Of a DNA stretch of 64,000 bases, positions 1 to 12,180 are shown one piece after another. Position 1 is the first letter of the stretch. Each line of letters begins with the position of its first letter. Below the pieces are notes generated by a model. The model saw only the letters and a program-made list of their open reading frames with translations. It was not told the DNA's origin and did not search any database. The stretch spans positions 23,102,955 through 23,166,954 of the forward strand of contig NC_088305.1 of NCBI RefSeq assembly GCF_032854445.1, in the 5' to 3' direction. The position numbers and the translations under genes are program-made. Source of the DNA: Liolophura sinensis (lineage: Eukaryota; Mollusca; Polyplacophora; Chitonida; Chitonidae).

Positions 1-176
1 GCAGTTCTTTAGAAGCAAAATTTGTTAACGAATGTAATACCACTAGCTTTTGTCCAAAAGAAGGGGATGTGATATTGTCATAGTTTGCCACGAGCATTTG
101 TTTACATCATAACACATGTGTATGTTTACATCACATGATCAGCTTCCCTATATATATATTCATGAACGTTGCAGCA

Positions 177-621
177 GGACACAGACCCCCAATTAGAACT
201 TCCATTCGGTACGAATGTAATTCTGTGTATTTTAGGGTGTAAAGTCTTTTCTTGCTGCCAGCCTGCCGTTTTTGGAGTACAGGTGCATCCTTGGTATCAA
301 AGTGGTGGAAATTGTCTAAGGTTTGGGCAGGTATGAGTTTTAATAATGAAAGTTTGAAATTCTGGGCGAGAGGACACAAGGAGACAGGTGGTGAAGAGGC
401 TGTGAGTGACGTCCCTTGGCATTGATAGGCACCCCTCCCGGCTGCCGGCATAGAAAGGTCCAGATTTTCACGGCCAACCTATGTCAAGATTTTTATGGCT
501 TCTTTCTCACAGGCTGGGCCAGATATGTACCAAAGCTCATTGGCTACGGAATGTTTGGGACTGAGCTACAGCGCTGAACGTTAACATTGTCGCTTATGGA
601 AAACTAATGGGGGTCTGTGGT
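177..621. mobile_element. MITE-like element, present only in copy A
   Basis: The ends are inverted: CACAGACCCCC near the left end and GGGGGTCTGTG near the right end, with further imperfect match inward. The paralogous block at about 3885 has no insertion at this point. There the flanking sequence reads straight through 'gcagcacagcg'. CAGCA occurs on both sides (172-176 and 622-626), consistent with a 5-bp target duplication. No transposase frame is seen inside, so this is a non-autonomous DNA element. The superfamily is not assigned. Confidence 0.65.
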
Positions 622-2194
622 CAGCATAGCGATTGGCTAATATTACCGAAGTAATATACCTGCGGGACTGCTCAAGGTCATATGGTCAGTTGAATAACGT
701 GACTGTCTGAATGGAGACGCTGCTTCGAGCCTTTTATTTTTTACACTTTCTTACGTCAAAAGGACGTTAACATTACACAAAATTCTCTGCGTTTATTGTT
801 TATCAGATAACTTGAGCGGTATGTACCCATGATTCATTTGCTCAGTGTCCGCCATTTTTTATCATCTGAATTATGTAAGTGTCAGTTATTCATACAAAGA
901 TTAACAGGTGTGTAAGTTTGAATTATGTCCTAAGTTTTCACCGAGCTTGGTAACATAAACAAAGGTAGTTTTAGCGTGTGTAATTTGAGCAGTTATGAAA
1001 TGTTTACGTGTACTCGAACAGCTGATCGATTGTGTGGAAACGCACACGGCTGTAATGGTTTCCTCTCAGTAAGCAAAACCACATATTGTAGCTCCAATTG
1101 GATGTTTAACTCTGTCTCATCCTATACATAAATTGTAAGATAGCGGGACAGTGTTAACAGTTCTTAGGTAGTTAAATACTGTACTGAGTAGGTTGTACAT
1201 TGCTAACAGGGTTTGTAACCTTGGCAATTTGATGTCTAGAGTGTTTGAACTGTATAAGTTACTTCCCTTGACTTGAAATTGCATTCTTTACAATGATTTG
1301 CTAGTTTGGTCATATGAGTATATGTATAATGTAAAACAAGAAAACTGTAAATTACTATGGTTTAGTGTGTTGGCCATTAATTCTGATTACTGTCAGTGTA
1401 ATGCAGACCCATGTATTTTGATAAATAATGAATGTAACATAATGTTTGACTTTCTTACATGTGACACCTGTTGTAAGTTATGCTAATGGGACAAACATAG
1501 GAGACATCCCAGCGGAGTCCTGTCAGCAACTATAGACAACATTTGGTGTAAGATAGTCGAATTGTCTGATTGTAGTCATAAACCATCATGGTTTATTGGC
1601 ACCTGCATGTGGTAGTGCTTGTCTTGCAAGTTGCAAGTTGTTATGATGCTGTATAATAAAACGGTACCTTGACCGCCCCATTAGATAATGGTGATATAGC
1701 TAAGACAGCATAGCTGTTCATGTAAGTACTTCTATTCAGTTAAACGCGTTACATTGAGCAAAGTATTGTTTCAGAATAATTGATGTTTTGCTATTCACAT
1801 GTAATTTCTAATAGCAGCACCTTACTTATATTACATGTATATTGCTGTCAAGTTCGCTACTTCAATTCTTTGGAAAGTTTATTGTTTTAAGTTAAAAGCA
1901 TAAGGACCAGGGTTACCCCCACTGATAGTACACAGAACCAGCTTCAGAGATTTGTGATCATACACTGTAAAAAGTATAGGAGTCATACGTAAGAGAAGTA
2001 CCAAATACAGCTAGCAATGTGTAATACATATATCACCATTTTACTTAATAACACTGTAAAAGTACTAAGTGTCGTTCTGATATGCTTGTTTTCTCGGTTT
2101 TTTCTGTCTTTGTACCACCTGTATGCAGTGACCATCTCCGTGAGTATAAAAAAGAAAGTCAGTCCGAATGAGCTTTTCAGTCTTTCTTATTCCA

Positions 2195-2760
2195 TGTGCT
2201 TTACATATACACCTAACACAGTCCTTGCGTCTTCTAAAACATCACTGGGAACTGCTTATTGCTTCTCTTTTCAAGTCATTAGTTATACACCTTTTACATC
2301 TCTTGTGTCTTCCAACACGTCACGGGGAACTGCTTGCTGCTTCTCTGTACAAGTTACTAGCTGTACACCTAGCACAGTCCTTGCGTTTTCCAGCACATCA
2401 ATGAAATCAGCTGACTGCTTCTCCTTGCAAATCTTTAGTTATACGCCTTTCACATCTCTTGTGTCTTCCAGCACGTCACGGGGAACTGCTTACTGCTTCT
2501 CTGTACAAGTTATTAGCAGTACACCTAGCACAGTCTTTGCGTCTTCCAGCACATCACTGAGATTGCTGACTGCTTCTCTTTGCAATTCATTAGTTATACA
2601 CCTTTCACATCTCTTGTGTGTTCCAGTACGTCACGGGGAACTGCTTACTGCTTTTCTGTACAGCACATCACTGGGATCTGCTGACTGTTTCTCTTTGCAA
2701 GTCATTAGTTATACACCTTTCACATCTTATGCGTCTTCCAGCACATTACTACTGGGGTTT
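2195..2760. repeat. Minisatellite, 78-bp family (first locus)
   Basis: About seven or eight diverged units contain 'acacctagcacagtc' and 'cttccagcacatcact'. The unit is close to a multiple of three bases, so repetitive frames stay open in more than one phase (for example 2017-2796). The same family occurs at 5490-5700 and in a longer array at 24340-25720. I see no evidence that any of these frames is a gene. Confidence 0.8.
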
Positions 2761-2855
2761 TACTTATGTGTCCCGCATTCTGGAAATTGGCTGTAAGCCT
2801 CACGTATTTTCATTTTCAGCAACCAGCGGATGGTTGTGGGTATGACATTTGCTTG

Positions 2856-2960
2856 GTTCGGTTTCCTCCCATCATACTGCTGCCTGGGAGCTGTCGTAAA
2901 TAATAAATGAAATACTCCTCAGTACGGGCTAAATCACCAATCAAACAAATAAATGAATAC
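2856..2960 (+). mobile_element. Old SINE 3' end
   Basis: The sequence 'ggtttcctcccatcatactg' followed by 'agtacgggctaaatcaccaa' is a diverged version of the 3' end of the common SINE in this window, whose tail reads '...gagtacggcgtaaaacacc'. A second copy of the same subfamily lies around 26270-26660 and hosts a younger SINE. The tRNA-like head is absent. Confidence 0.55.
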
Positions 2961-3704
2961 ATTCAATCGGGTGACACTTCAAACTAACCACCGCTAGAAA
3001 CTCCAAACTCATCCTATTACTCCAAAACCGCCTCACACATCACCAACCTCACAGTCCTCACCTTTTGGTTGACATATTAAGGCCAGATTTTGGCTGATTA
3101 TATAAATGGATCAAGTGGAAGTGTTTGTGTGTGTTTTATGAGCATAGTTTGTGTTGCTCTCAGTTACAGATCTCAGTCAGAATGAAAATTCCAGCTCCAA
3201 CAGTGAATTTGTGAATCAAATGATCAATGTGTGCATTCTATTCAGTTCAATGGATTCCATCATTCCTCGGCGTCTCAGTGAGTGATGCATTTGCAGATAT
3301 GTTCAGATTTTCCATCACTCAGATTCGTTGATTTGAATGATTCAAAGTGCTATGATTGATTTTATTTGCTATATTAAATTGTTCCAAATTGTGTGATCTT
3401 GACATTGTTTTAAAAGAAACTGACAATGCACTGTAATTTTATTTGACAAATTTATTGACATTATTGCCATCTGACCGACAAGGATTGAAGTATGGACATG
3501 AATATTAATTTCAACACTGGTATGAAAGTTTAATGGATGGACAAATTTGTGTTTAGCTTTAAAACCCGGTGAACCCCGGAAATCATTTGACACTGACTCC
3601 AATTCAAGTTTTAAGTATCAAACCGACTCTACAAATAATTACAGTTTGTAATGTGTTCTATTTTGTTTTCAACTGAAATTGGTTGCATTTGAAATATATA
3701 CTTG
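2961..3704. other. Spacer between the duplicated blocks
   Basis: AT-rich sequence without an open frame of convincing composition, RNA gene or recognisable repeat. It separates duplicated blocks A and B and has no copy elsewhere in the window that I could see. Confidence 0.5.
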
Positions 3705-5750
3705 GGCAGATCTTTAGAAGCAAAATTTGTTAACGAATGTAATACCACTAGCTTTTGTCCAAAAGAAGGGGAATGTGATATTGTCATAGTTTTCCACGTG
3801 CATTTGTTTACATCATAGCACCTGTGTATGTTTACATCACATGATCAGCTTCCCTATATTAATATTCACGAACGTTGCAGCACAGCGATGGCTTAATATT
3901 ACGTAAGTAACATACTGCGGGACTGCTCAAGGTGATTAAGTGAGTGGAATAGTGTGATTGATTGAATGGAGACCCTGTTTCGTGTCCTTTATTTATTTAT
4001 ACTTTCTTACGTCAAAAGATGTTAACATAAAACTATTACACAAACTTCTTTGCGGTTTACTTTTTCTCTGATACCTTGAGTGATATGTACCCATGATTCA
4101 CTTGCTCAGTGTCCGCCATTTTTTTAATAGCTTGACAAGGAGCTCACCTGACAAATTATATAAGTGTCAATTGTTCATACATACAAAGATTACCAGGTGT
4201 GTAAGTTTAAATCATGTTATAAGTTTAAGCAAGCTTGGTAACATGAACAAAGATAGTTTTAGCGTGTGTAATCTGAGCAGTTATGAAATGTTTACGTGTA
4301 CTCGAACAGCTGATCGATTGTGTTGTAACGCACACGGCTGTAATGGTTTCCTCTCAGTAAGCAAAACCACATATTGTAGCTCCAATTGGATGTTTAACTC
4401 TGTCTCATCCTATACATAAATTGTAAGATACCGGGACAGTGTTAACAGTTCTTATGAAGTTACATACTGTACTGAGTAGGTTGTACAGTGCTAACAGGGT
4501 TTGTAATCTTGGCAATTTGATGTCTAGAGTGTTTGCACTGTATAAGTTAGCTCCCTTGACTTAAACTTGCATTCTTTACAATGATTTACCAGTTTGGTCA
4601 TATGAGTATATGTATAATGTAAAACAGGAAAACTGTAAATTACTATGGTTTAGTGTGTTGGCCATTAATACTGATTACTGCCAGTGTAATGCAGACCCAT
4701 GTATTTTGATAAATAATGAATGTAACATTATGTTTGACTTTCTTACATGTGACACCTGTAGTAAGTTATGCCATTTGGACAAACATAGGAGACATCCCAG
4801 TGGGGTCCTGTCAGGAACTATAGGCAGCATTTGGTGTAAGATGGTCAAATTGTCTGACTGTAGTCATGAAACATCATTGTTTATTGGCACCTGCGTGTAA
4901 TAGTGCATGTCCTGCAAGTTGCAAGTTGTTATGATGCTGTATAATAAAATGGTACTTCGACCGCCCCATTAGATAATGGTGATATAGCTAAGACAGCATA
5001 GCTGTTCATGTAAATACTTCTAGTTAGGTAAACGTGTTACACTGAGCAAAGTATTGTTTCAGAATAATTGATGTTTTGCTATTCACATGTAATTTCTAAT
5101 AGCAGCACCTTACTTATATTACATGTATATTGCTTTCAAGTTCCCAACTTCATTTCTTTGGAAAGTTTATTGTTTTAAGTTAAAAACATAAGGGCCAGGG
5201 TTACCCCCACTGATAGTACACAGAACCAGTTTCAGAGATTTATGATCATACACTGTAAAAAGTATAGGAGTCATACGTAAGAGAAGTACCAAATACAGGT
5301 AGCAATGTGTAATACACATATCACCACTTTACTTAATAATACTGTAAAAGTACTAAATGTCGTTCTGATATGCTTGTTTTCTCGGGTATTTCTGTCTCTT
5401 TGTACCACCTGTATGCAGTGACCATCTCCATGGATATATAAAAGAACGTCAATCCGAATGAGTTTTGCAGTCTTTTTTTTTATTCCATGTGCTTTACATA
5501 TACACCTAACACAGTCCTTGCGTCTTCCAACACATCACTGGGAACTGCTTATTGCTTCCCTGTACAAGTTACTAGCTCTACACCTAGCACAGTGTTTGCG
5601 TCTTCCAGCACATCACTGAGATCAACTAGCTGCTTCTCTTTGCATGTTATTAGTTATACACCTTTCACATTTCTTGCGTCATCCTGCACATCCCAGCTGG
5701 GGTTTCACCCATGTGTCCTGCATTCTGGAAATTGGGTGTAGGCCTCACGT
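3705..5750. repeat. Duplicated block, copy B
   Basis: Second copy of 1-2870. It lacks the 445-bp MITE, contains a small extra stretch near 4128, and has only about three minisatellite units at its right end (5490-5700). Its right end continues into sequence (about 5690-6260) that is itself duplicated near 26795-27345. Confidence 0.85.
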
Positions 5751-7355
5751 ATTTATATGTGCCTAACTACCTTCCCACTTCGTACTAATACTTTTGTTGA
5801 TGTATAACTGGGTCCTCTATAGTTCTGTAATCTTCAGTGTGACTGCTTAATACTACTGACAAATAATTGTAAAACATGAATATTTCAAAACACCTTTGAA
5901 TGAAATATTGACCTTTTTGGTCAACTTTTCATTTTTGTTCTATTTTTCAACATTGTTGACTATCTAGAAATAAATTCCATTTGAACAGACTTAGTCTGTT
6001 CAATTCTTTGTTATAGTCTCTTCCTATTAGTCATTCACCTATATTCAGCTATTCGAAAAATCAATCAAACTCGCTATTAAAATTCACTTTAGTCATTGAC
6101 AGTAACAACACAAGCTCTACACGTGGATATGTTGTAAATTCGTATTCTTGCACAGAAGATATAGCTTGAACACTTCTTTTCTTATTCATAATACTACACC
6201 CCATAGGCTCAGTTTCGACGGCTAGAACGCGTTGCCTCGCGTGACGTCATAATTATTAAAAAAACTGGTGAAATGCAGTGGATTTTTCTGTTAAGGAAAA
6301 CTTAGCACATTAAATGATAATATTTCATGAAAGGCAAGCTTGCACTTTTAAGGTCTATTATATGTGAAAAAAATCATTTCCGATAGGGTGCTACATTGCA
6401 TGTAATGTCTCTACGACAGGCCCCTTTAACCTCATGGTTTCAGGCTATGTCAAAAGAAACCGGTTTTTCTGGTATAAGTCGTGACTACAAGGCTACGGCT
6501 TCTGCCTAAGGAGAGAACATTAAATCTGTCACTTGGTCTAACAGACCACGAGCACACAGAGAGGAAACTATGTATGTTGTTTTTGTATGTATGTTGTTTT
6601 TGTATGTTTTTGTGGCTTATCTGATGAACATTTGTATTCTCACAGGTTTGTCTAGGCTAATTGAGCTGTTAGGGTTCATCAGGTTGGAGTGATGGCGGGT
6701 GCACTGTATTTAAATCGGGTGAGTAGCGTTAGGTGAAAGAGCTCCACTTATGTTTTAAACGGCCGAGATGGCGGAATACTTCGTCTTCCTTGCGTTTGAT
6801 GGCATAGCCTTTGGCGTCGTGGATTCAACCCTAGCGTTTTCTTCGGCGTATGTGTGTGTACGCTTTCGTTTTACGTCGGACTTAACATTTTTAGTCATAG
6901 GAGGACGACGAGGAGTGAATAGGCGTGTGAACATGTAGTCTCTTCTTGTGGCAGAGCGAGTCCAAGCCACCATAGTGCTGCCACCACTAAAACATCATGC
7001 CAAAGACACCAGTCATTACACCCCACCCAGTCACATTCCACTGACACTGAGTCAACCAGCCATGTTTCTTGCTCTAATCTCCTAGTGCTGAGTGCACTGA
7101 TATAAGAACGAATGAACTTATTTCTACATTGTAAATCTTTGTTTTTTTCTCGTAAGGGGATTATCTATGACTGGTTTCGAACGTGTTGTTCTTATCAAGA
7201 ATAAACAATTCCTTAACACGAAGAACACGTTTGGAACTACAGTCTGAGTAGACAGATGTGGAAAGACGAGAGGTTCATTTCTCCAATATACCAAAAGAAT
7301 AAAATCCTTCTAGGCAAAGAGGATATCATATTGAATATGACACAGTATTTTTTTA
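5690..7355. repeat. Segmental duplication, left copy (5' part)
   Basis: About 5690-6260 matches 26795-27345, about 6480-7320 matches 27670-28550, and 7312-7355 matches 31679-31722, all in the same order and orientation. The right copy has an extra SINE near 27395-27662 and roughly 3.1 kb of extra sequence between 28.55 and 31.68 kb. The duplication continues downstream with the membrane-protein genes at 8155 and 32563. Confidence 0.75.
6840..7100 (-). mobile_element. Diverged V-SINE-like element
   Basis: Contains the 'ttttacgtcggacttaac' core and, downstream, 'gcagagcgagtccaagccac' and 'acaccagtcattacaccc'. These match in order the better-preserved tRNA-derived elements at 43562-43939 and 43948-44290. 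The duplicate copy is at about 28080-28330. The tRNA-like end is too eroded to define. Short frames over it are not genes. Confidence 0.5.
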
Positions 7356-7439
7356 TAACAGAATATATTCTAGCATCACTGAGGAAACAGGACTACCTGT
7401 TAAAACTAAAAGGATTAATTTTTAGAGTGTAGCTGTGTG

Positions 7440-8130
7440 TCGTTTGTGAGGAAGTTGTTTTTTGTGCACATTATTATTTCAGATGAATGGAAATTGCACC
7501 CTCGGCAAACTTCAAGTTGCATAAATGACGTAGCGTGACATGTAGTGGTATGGTTATACAACAGTACTGACACAGCTTTACGGCATTTTCAGGCTCACCC
7601 AAAAAACAAATACAAACTTTCCTCCTAAAAGACCGCAGAGCTTGCAAATTGAACCCGCACGATGTTAAGATTTGTGTCAGATTTGCCTTTTGGGCAGAGG
7701 CTCACGCTACATGAGTCAGTTATCAAGCATTTTACTGTGAAAAAGATTTACGTGACATGTTCATATATTTTTATAAGGCTATCTCTGTAACGTACGATGA
7801 GCTCAATGCTTGTGTTGAACCCCACGCTACACCCCCACCCCCCACCCCCACCCCACTCATCAGCCACCCAGGCCCTTGTGGGGCGCGCTCAATGAAGGCA
7901 CGCATTAAGATGATTTAACTGAATCGACCTAAAAAGTTAGAACAGGGCCCTTAATAAGGTAAATTTAAGAAGAGGTCCCATTTCACCGGTTACGTGGGAC
8001 CATTTGCTAACTAGCACACTGTCATCGCTGCTCTGGTTTTACTCTTTATGCTATAAGTCTGTATTATACCCATTATCCCATAGACAGCCTATGCCTTGCC
8101 ACTGTGCTTATAGTCGAGTGAACTGGATGG
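7440..8130. other. Intergenic, low-complexity C-rich patch
   Basis: No gene recognised. A C-rich simple-sequence patch (CCCCCACC-type) lies at about 7830-7858. In the right duplicate the corresponding interval is occupied by the palindromic minisatellite at 31740-32515. Confidence 0.5.
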
Positions 8131-8154
8131 TGTTTTATATCGCATGTTTCTGTG

Positions 8155-8848
8155 ATGTTTCAGCTCACTCCACAGAGGATGGTATACATCTGTATCACAT
8201 TGATCACCGGACTCATTCTAGTTTATATTTACCAAGGCACTTTTTCATTCACCGCCATCTGTGACGACTCCATTCCAGCCCTTCGATCAGCACAATTGTT
8301 CCAACAGCTGAACCAAGCTATTCGTCCATGACACGTCCGACAACCCAACCTACAGGCAAATGTTCGAGTTTGTCTCCGAGTTTTTCCTGCGCCGTTTTGT
8401 GATGGTCGTAAACGCCGACAATTATCTGGGCGACGGTTTCGAGAGCCTCGATCTGGACTACCTTAGAGAGAATAAAGTTATGTATGCTCTGACCCGAAGG
8501 TACCCCGTCCCGATGCCAAAAGGATGTCATTACCCCATTGCGTCTTACTGCGAAGAGAAAAGCTGGTACCAGGACTCTCACGACGCATTTCTGTTCTTTG
8601 TACACTCGGCTATTTCCAAAGACTTCCTCAAAGAGGTAGACTTCGCCAGCAACGCGTACGGTTCGGAAAATGTGATCATTTGGGCGTTTAAATCCATCCT
8701 AAACTTTGCTGTGTTAAACCCCTGCAAACTGCTCCAGATCCATCATTTCCACTGTTCACAGGTGAGATCCTGGGACAGACCTTGGGTGGACAGACCGGAA
8801 ACACACGGGCAGGCCAATTTCACTGATTCCCTCTATACCCAGCCCTAA
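8155..8848 (+). pseudogene. Truncated copy of the type II membrane protein gene
   Basis: Near-identical to the intact gene at 32563-33555, with the same start region and the same C terminus ending in LYTQP. An internal deletion joins sequence equivalent to about 32720 directly to sequence equivalent to about 33025, removing roughly 300 bp and about 100 residues and shifting the frame. The first part (8155 to about 8330) ends at a stop just after the junction. The second part is open from 8360 to 8848. The deleted stretch covers the stem and the start of the luminal domain, so a normal product is unlikely. The Harbinger element begins 9 bp after the stop codon. Confidence 0.8.
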
Positions 8849-9512
8849 AACAGTCTGGGCCCGTATTCATCAAGATTCTTAAGTATTTCTTAACGCTAAA
8901 AAATTCTTAAATTGTTAAAAATACTTAAGTCCCATTCATAAAAAACTTCACTGTTAAGAAATTCTTAAATTCTAAGTGTGCCCATGACCACTTTAATCTT
9001 TTTCTTAAATTCTTAATTATTTCTTAAACAACAACATGGCGGCCGCTCAACCAAATCGACGCCACTTTAAGGAAAGAAGAGATTGTTTGAACGAATATAA
9101 TGATAGGGAGCTATTAGAAAGGTTTCGTTTGGATGTTGCAGGAATTCGGTATATCGAATCACTAGTTAGGGATGACGTTGTAAGTGGATAGAATTGAAAC
9201 TGTGCACTTACTCCTGTGCAGGAAGTGTTGATTACTCTTCGTTTTTTGGCAACTGGGAAAATGCAGCTATGCAATGGTGATGACATAGGGGTCTCACAGC
9301 CTACTGTATCTAGGGCTATCATAGCTACCGTAAGAAGTCTATCTTCAAACCAGCAAATTGCTCAGTTCATTCGTTTTCCACTGACAGCTCGCGAAATGCG
9401 TGACAAACAGGAAACGTTCTACGCTGCTGCCCAATTTCCAGGCATTGTTGGGGCTATTGATGGGACACACGTACAAATCACCGCTCCTAGCACATATGAA
9501 AACGAATTGGTT

Positions 9513-9518
9513 AATCGG
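9513..9518. repeat. Polinton target-site duplication, left
   Basis: AATCGG directly precedes the left terminal inverted repeat. The right counterpart at 17491-17496 is AATCTG, a 5 of 6 match. Six-base duplications are the rule for Polinton/Maverick integration. Confidence 0.8.
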
Positions 9519-9610
9519 AGTAGTATACGGTCTACTCTGGAACTCTTATGATTATGCAACGTATTATGCAATATATGACATAATTTATTACATAAGAACA
9601 TGAAGCAAGG
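9519..9610 (+). repeat. Polinton left terminal inverted repeat
   Basis: Ninety-two bases that match the reverse complement of 17399-17490 with few differences. The outer ends are AGTAGTATACGG (left) and AATAGTATAGGG (right, reversed). The canonical AG terminus is therefore kept only on the left. Confidence 0.9.
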
Positions 9611-9852
9611 GATCACGTGCTACCTACTAAGACCAATCGCAGACCTCTTATATGGAAACAATCACGTGACATTTTGCTGTATAATGCGCGCCAAAAATCA
9701 TATCAGCATCCAGTTCCAACAGATCACAGCAGATGCAACAACAACAACAACGCTTGCCTTTACAAGACAACGCCAGTCTTAGCGACAACAACATCTGTCT
9801 CTACAACAACAACACTCGTCTTTACCACAACAACACGAGTTTTAGCGACATT
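9611..9852. other. Polinton left subterminal region with CAA repeats
   Basis: CAA-rich simple sequence from about 9736 to 9835, no gene. Short frames here (for example 9617-9856) are translations of the repeat. Confidence 0.6.
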
Positions 9853-10408
9853 ATGAATTACGAAGTCTGTGGAGATCTCGTCGCTAGAGTCTTCCAGGAG
9901 AGGACAACTATTTACGTGGAGCTGAGCAAGAAGGGTGATACAACTGGCAGGGAGAGTGTCAAAGCCATCACCGTGACCCAGAGGACGTGGGAACGTTTCA
10001 TCTTTTACATGTCAACCACTGACATGCAGATCGAGTCATGGCAAACCCACTCCTCAACCTCTGTTGTTGGGGGAAGACATACACATGTCGTACAGAGACT
10101 AAAAGGGGGTGTCACTAGTACATATCAGAAAGCGGGAGAGGAGTAGGAGGGGACTGCTGTATCCTACTATGAAAGGCGTGGCCTTCTCCGTGCAAGCCTG
10201 GGTTGCCCTCAAGAAAGTGTCGGAAGACATCATCAATGTGCTGAGAGACTATATGAAGAGTGACGGTATGTTCCAGGGGACACCACTCTTGCCTATGGAG
10301 ATGAATGCACCCGTCCCGAATGCTCCGGCTAGAAAGAAAATAAAGAAAGGTGATATAGACAATGATGATATGGACTTTTTCGTAAGTGGTGGGGGCCTTC
10401 GCAGCTAA
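9853..10408 (+). pseudogene. Polinton PC4-like protein, frameshifted
   Basis: The first part starts at the ATG at 9853 and stops at 10146. The second part is open in another frame from 10109 to 10408, so I read one ancestral gene with a frameshift near 10130. Each half has a stretch shaped like the PC4/Sub1 ssDNA-binding fold: TIYVELSKKG...AITVTQRTWERF in the first, and MKGVAFSVQAWVALKKVSEDI in the second (a 'G-xxxS-xxW-xxLKK' pattern). The C-terminal tail is acidic (DNDDMDFF). If correct, it would bind single-stranded DNA during element replication. The fold assignment is inference from pattern only. Two adjacent genes are an alternative. Confidence 0.5.
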
Positions 10409-10420
10409 AGTCCCCAATTC

Positions 10421-10774
10421 TTGCGACAAACTGTAAATGGTGTATACAAGGACGCGGTTGTGAAAGCCATCTGCCTGAAGAGAGACGAAGGCATTGATGT
10501 CTTAGCAGCATTTGATGAACAGTTTCAAAATGCATTTGCCTCTCTGGATGAAGATGCCCTCATCGAGGAGGTGAAATGCCTCCTCTACAAATCGACGGAT
10601 GTGTACGTGCGTCCTGTATTCTTGATCAGTTATGAAGATAAAGTGTGGCGTGATTGTTACCTGAAGACGAGATGCTTCATGAACAATTTAAAGTCTGAAG
10701 TTATGAACATTTTGGTTACAGATGAAGATGACATGAATGATCACTTGGAAGACGAGGGTATAGACTGTGCCTAA
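10421..10774 (+). CDS. Polinton ORF of unknown function
   Basis: An open frame of about 117 codons with sensible, acidic protein composition, ending DEDDMNDHLEDEGIDCA. There is no in-frame ATG near its left end, and it starts 12 bp after the preceding frame, so the true start may have been lost or the frame may continue the upstream gene. No domain recognised. Its position between the PC4-like gene and the integrase, on the same strand, argues that it is a genuine element gene and not chance. Confidence 0.45.
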   Translation: MRQTVNGVYKDAVVKAICLKRDEGIDVLAAFDEQFQNAFASLDEDALIEEVKCLLYKSTDVYVRPVFLISYEDKVWRDCYLKTRCFMNNLKSEVMNILVTDEDDMNDHLEDEGIDCA

Positions 10775-10911
10775 TGTTTATGTATGATTATTATCATGTG
10801 TCTATATTCACAGAATACAGTTTGAAAATGTACTTACTGTCGTTTGTTATTTATACGATGCGTTTCACTAGTTCCCCACCATTCGTTCCGAAGTAAGCTG
10901 GAAAGATAGTC
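10775..10911. other. Polinton intergenic spacer
   Basis: Short AT-rich spacer between the unknown ORF and the integrase. No gene or motif was recognised with confidence. Confidence 0.4.
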
Positions 10912-11986
10912 ATGGATCCGTCACGATCTGAGGTTGATAAGATCTTACAGAAACTGTATTATACCCCCGCAAGCCAATCATCATACGGTGGTAAACAGGC
11001 CTTGTACCGGGCAGTCAGGAAGAACGGGTATACCATATCTAAAAAAGAAATCAAGGAGTGGTTAAAGACACAAGATGCGTATACATTGCATAAACCGGCT
11101 GCAAAGAGGTATAAGCGAAACAGAGTTAAGGTTGATAAGATAAGATCAATGGCAAGCTGTTCTGGTGGACATATGTCATATGGCCAAATCTAACAGAGGG
11201 CATAAGTATTTATTGACCTGTATAGATGTATTTTCGAATATCAGCTGGGCTATGCCCATGAAAGATAAGACCGGTGGAACAATGGTGAAGGCATTCGGCA
11301 AAATACTCAAACAAGGCAGAAAGCCTGTGTATCTCCAAACCGATAGTGGATCTGAATTTTTTAACAGAAAATTTTAACAATTTTTCAAATCCAATGAGGT
11401 TTACCACTTTAATACACACAATGAAACGCACGCCAGTACTGTAGAGCGTTTCAATAGGACTTTAAAGTCAAAAATGTATAAATGCTTCACAGCTAAGAAC
11501 AACGATATGTGGATGTCTTACCCGCCTTCATATCCAGCTATAACAAATCACTTCACAGAAGGATTAAAATGGCTCCCGAACAAGTGAATAAACTTGCAGA
11601 AAACATGGTACGCAAGAACTTGTATCCCGCCGAAAAGACTAAATCCAAATTTAAATTTAATGTGGGTGATAGCGTTAGGCTAAGTAAGGTGAAAGCCATT
11701 TTCTATAAAGGCTATATACCGTCGTGGACTGATCAAAATTCACAGTCGACATACCAGAATACCCCCTGTGTATTAGTTACGTGATTTAAATGGCGAAGTA
11801 TTACGTGGTACCTTTTACGAACAAGAGCTACAGCAAATTATTAAAAAGGATAATGAGTATTATAAAATAGAAAAAATCCTAGAATGAAAACGCCGAAGGG
11901 GGGGGGGGCGGGGCTTATTATAAAGTCAGATGGAAAGGCTGGCCTTCCACTTTTAATTCATATGTTTCAATTTTAAAGAAATGTTG
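10912..11986 (+). pseudogene. Polinton retroviral-type integrase with chromodomain-like C terminus
   Basis: DDE integrase that inserts the element. The N-terminal part contains ALYRAVRKNGYTISKKEIKEWL and TLHKP, which I recognise as the Polinton-specific leader. The core shows LVD (first Asp, about 11168), LQTDSGSEF (second Asp) and STVERFNRTLK (Glu, about 11442). A later segment, MAPEQVNKL through FKFNVGDSVRLSK, is the SH3-like part. The end has YYKIEKIL and RWKGWPSTFNSYV, a chromodomain signature. The frame changes at about 11130 and about 11500, with a stop at 11375 and a G/C run at about 11898 near another break, so it is inactive. Confidence 0.88.
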
Positions 11987-12180
11987 AAAACATTATAAAA
12001 AAAGTGATATACTATTAAGCAGCCATTCATACAGGCGGCATGGCAGGTATCAACACCAACGTGGAGGCTAGGCATCGATAAAAATAAGCAGCTGGTGGTT
12101 TATTGATCAGTCTGTCATTGGTTATTGTCATAGCTACAACCATAACACTGAGTGTTAATCACATTTGTGGTTGTAGTAGT

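Larger units (their letters stand above)
1..2870. repeat. Duplicated block, copy A
   Basis: This block is repeated as copy B at about 3705-5750, starting in both with the same stretch around 'ttctttagaagcaaaattt' (copy B has one change) and running in the same order through a shared AT-rich body into a 78-bp-type minisatellite. Identity looks high over most of the length. Copy A carries an extra 445-bp insertion (177-621) and a longer minisatellite. Short frames, such as those at 1298-1486 (A) and 4610-4900 (B), are shared by the copies, but one is cut short and they have no recognisable domain. I call no gene here. Confidence 0.85.

Noticed and set aside
131-451. Minus-strand 106-codon frame at the left edge
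   Set aside because: It lies across the end of a MITE-like insertion and the frame is broken in the paralogous block.
6755-6973. Short frames around 'gagatggcggaatacttcg' (also 27999-28238)
   Set aside because: They run into an eroded V-SINE-like element, and the two paralogous copies do not keep the same frame.
8318-8605. Minus-strand frames opposite the membrane-protein genes (also 33094-33312)
   Set aside because: Shadows of the plus-strand coding sequence. They appear in both copies only because the gene is duplicated.
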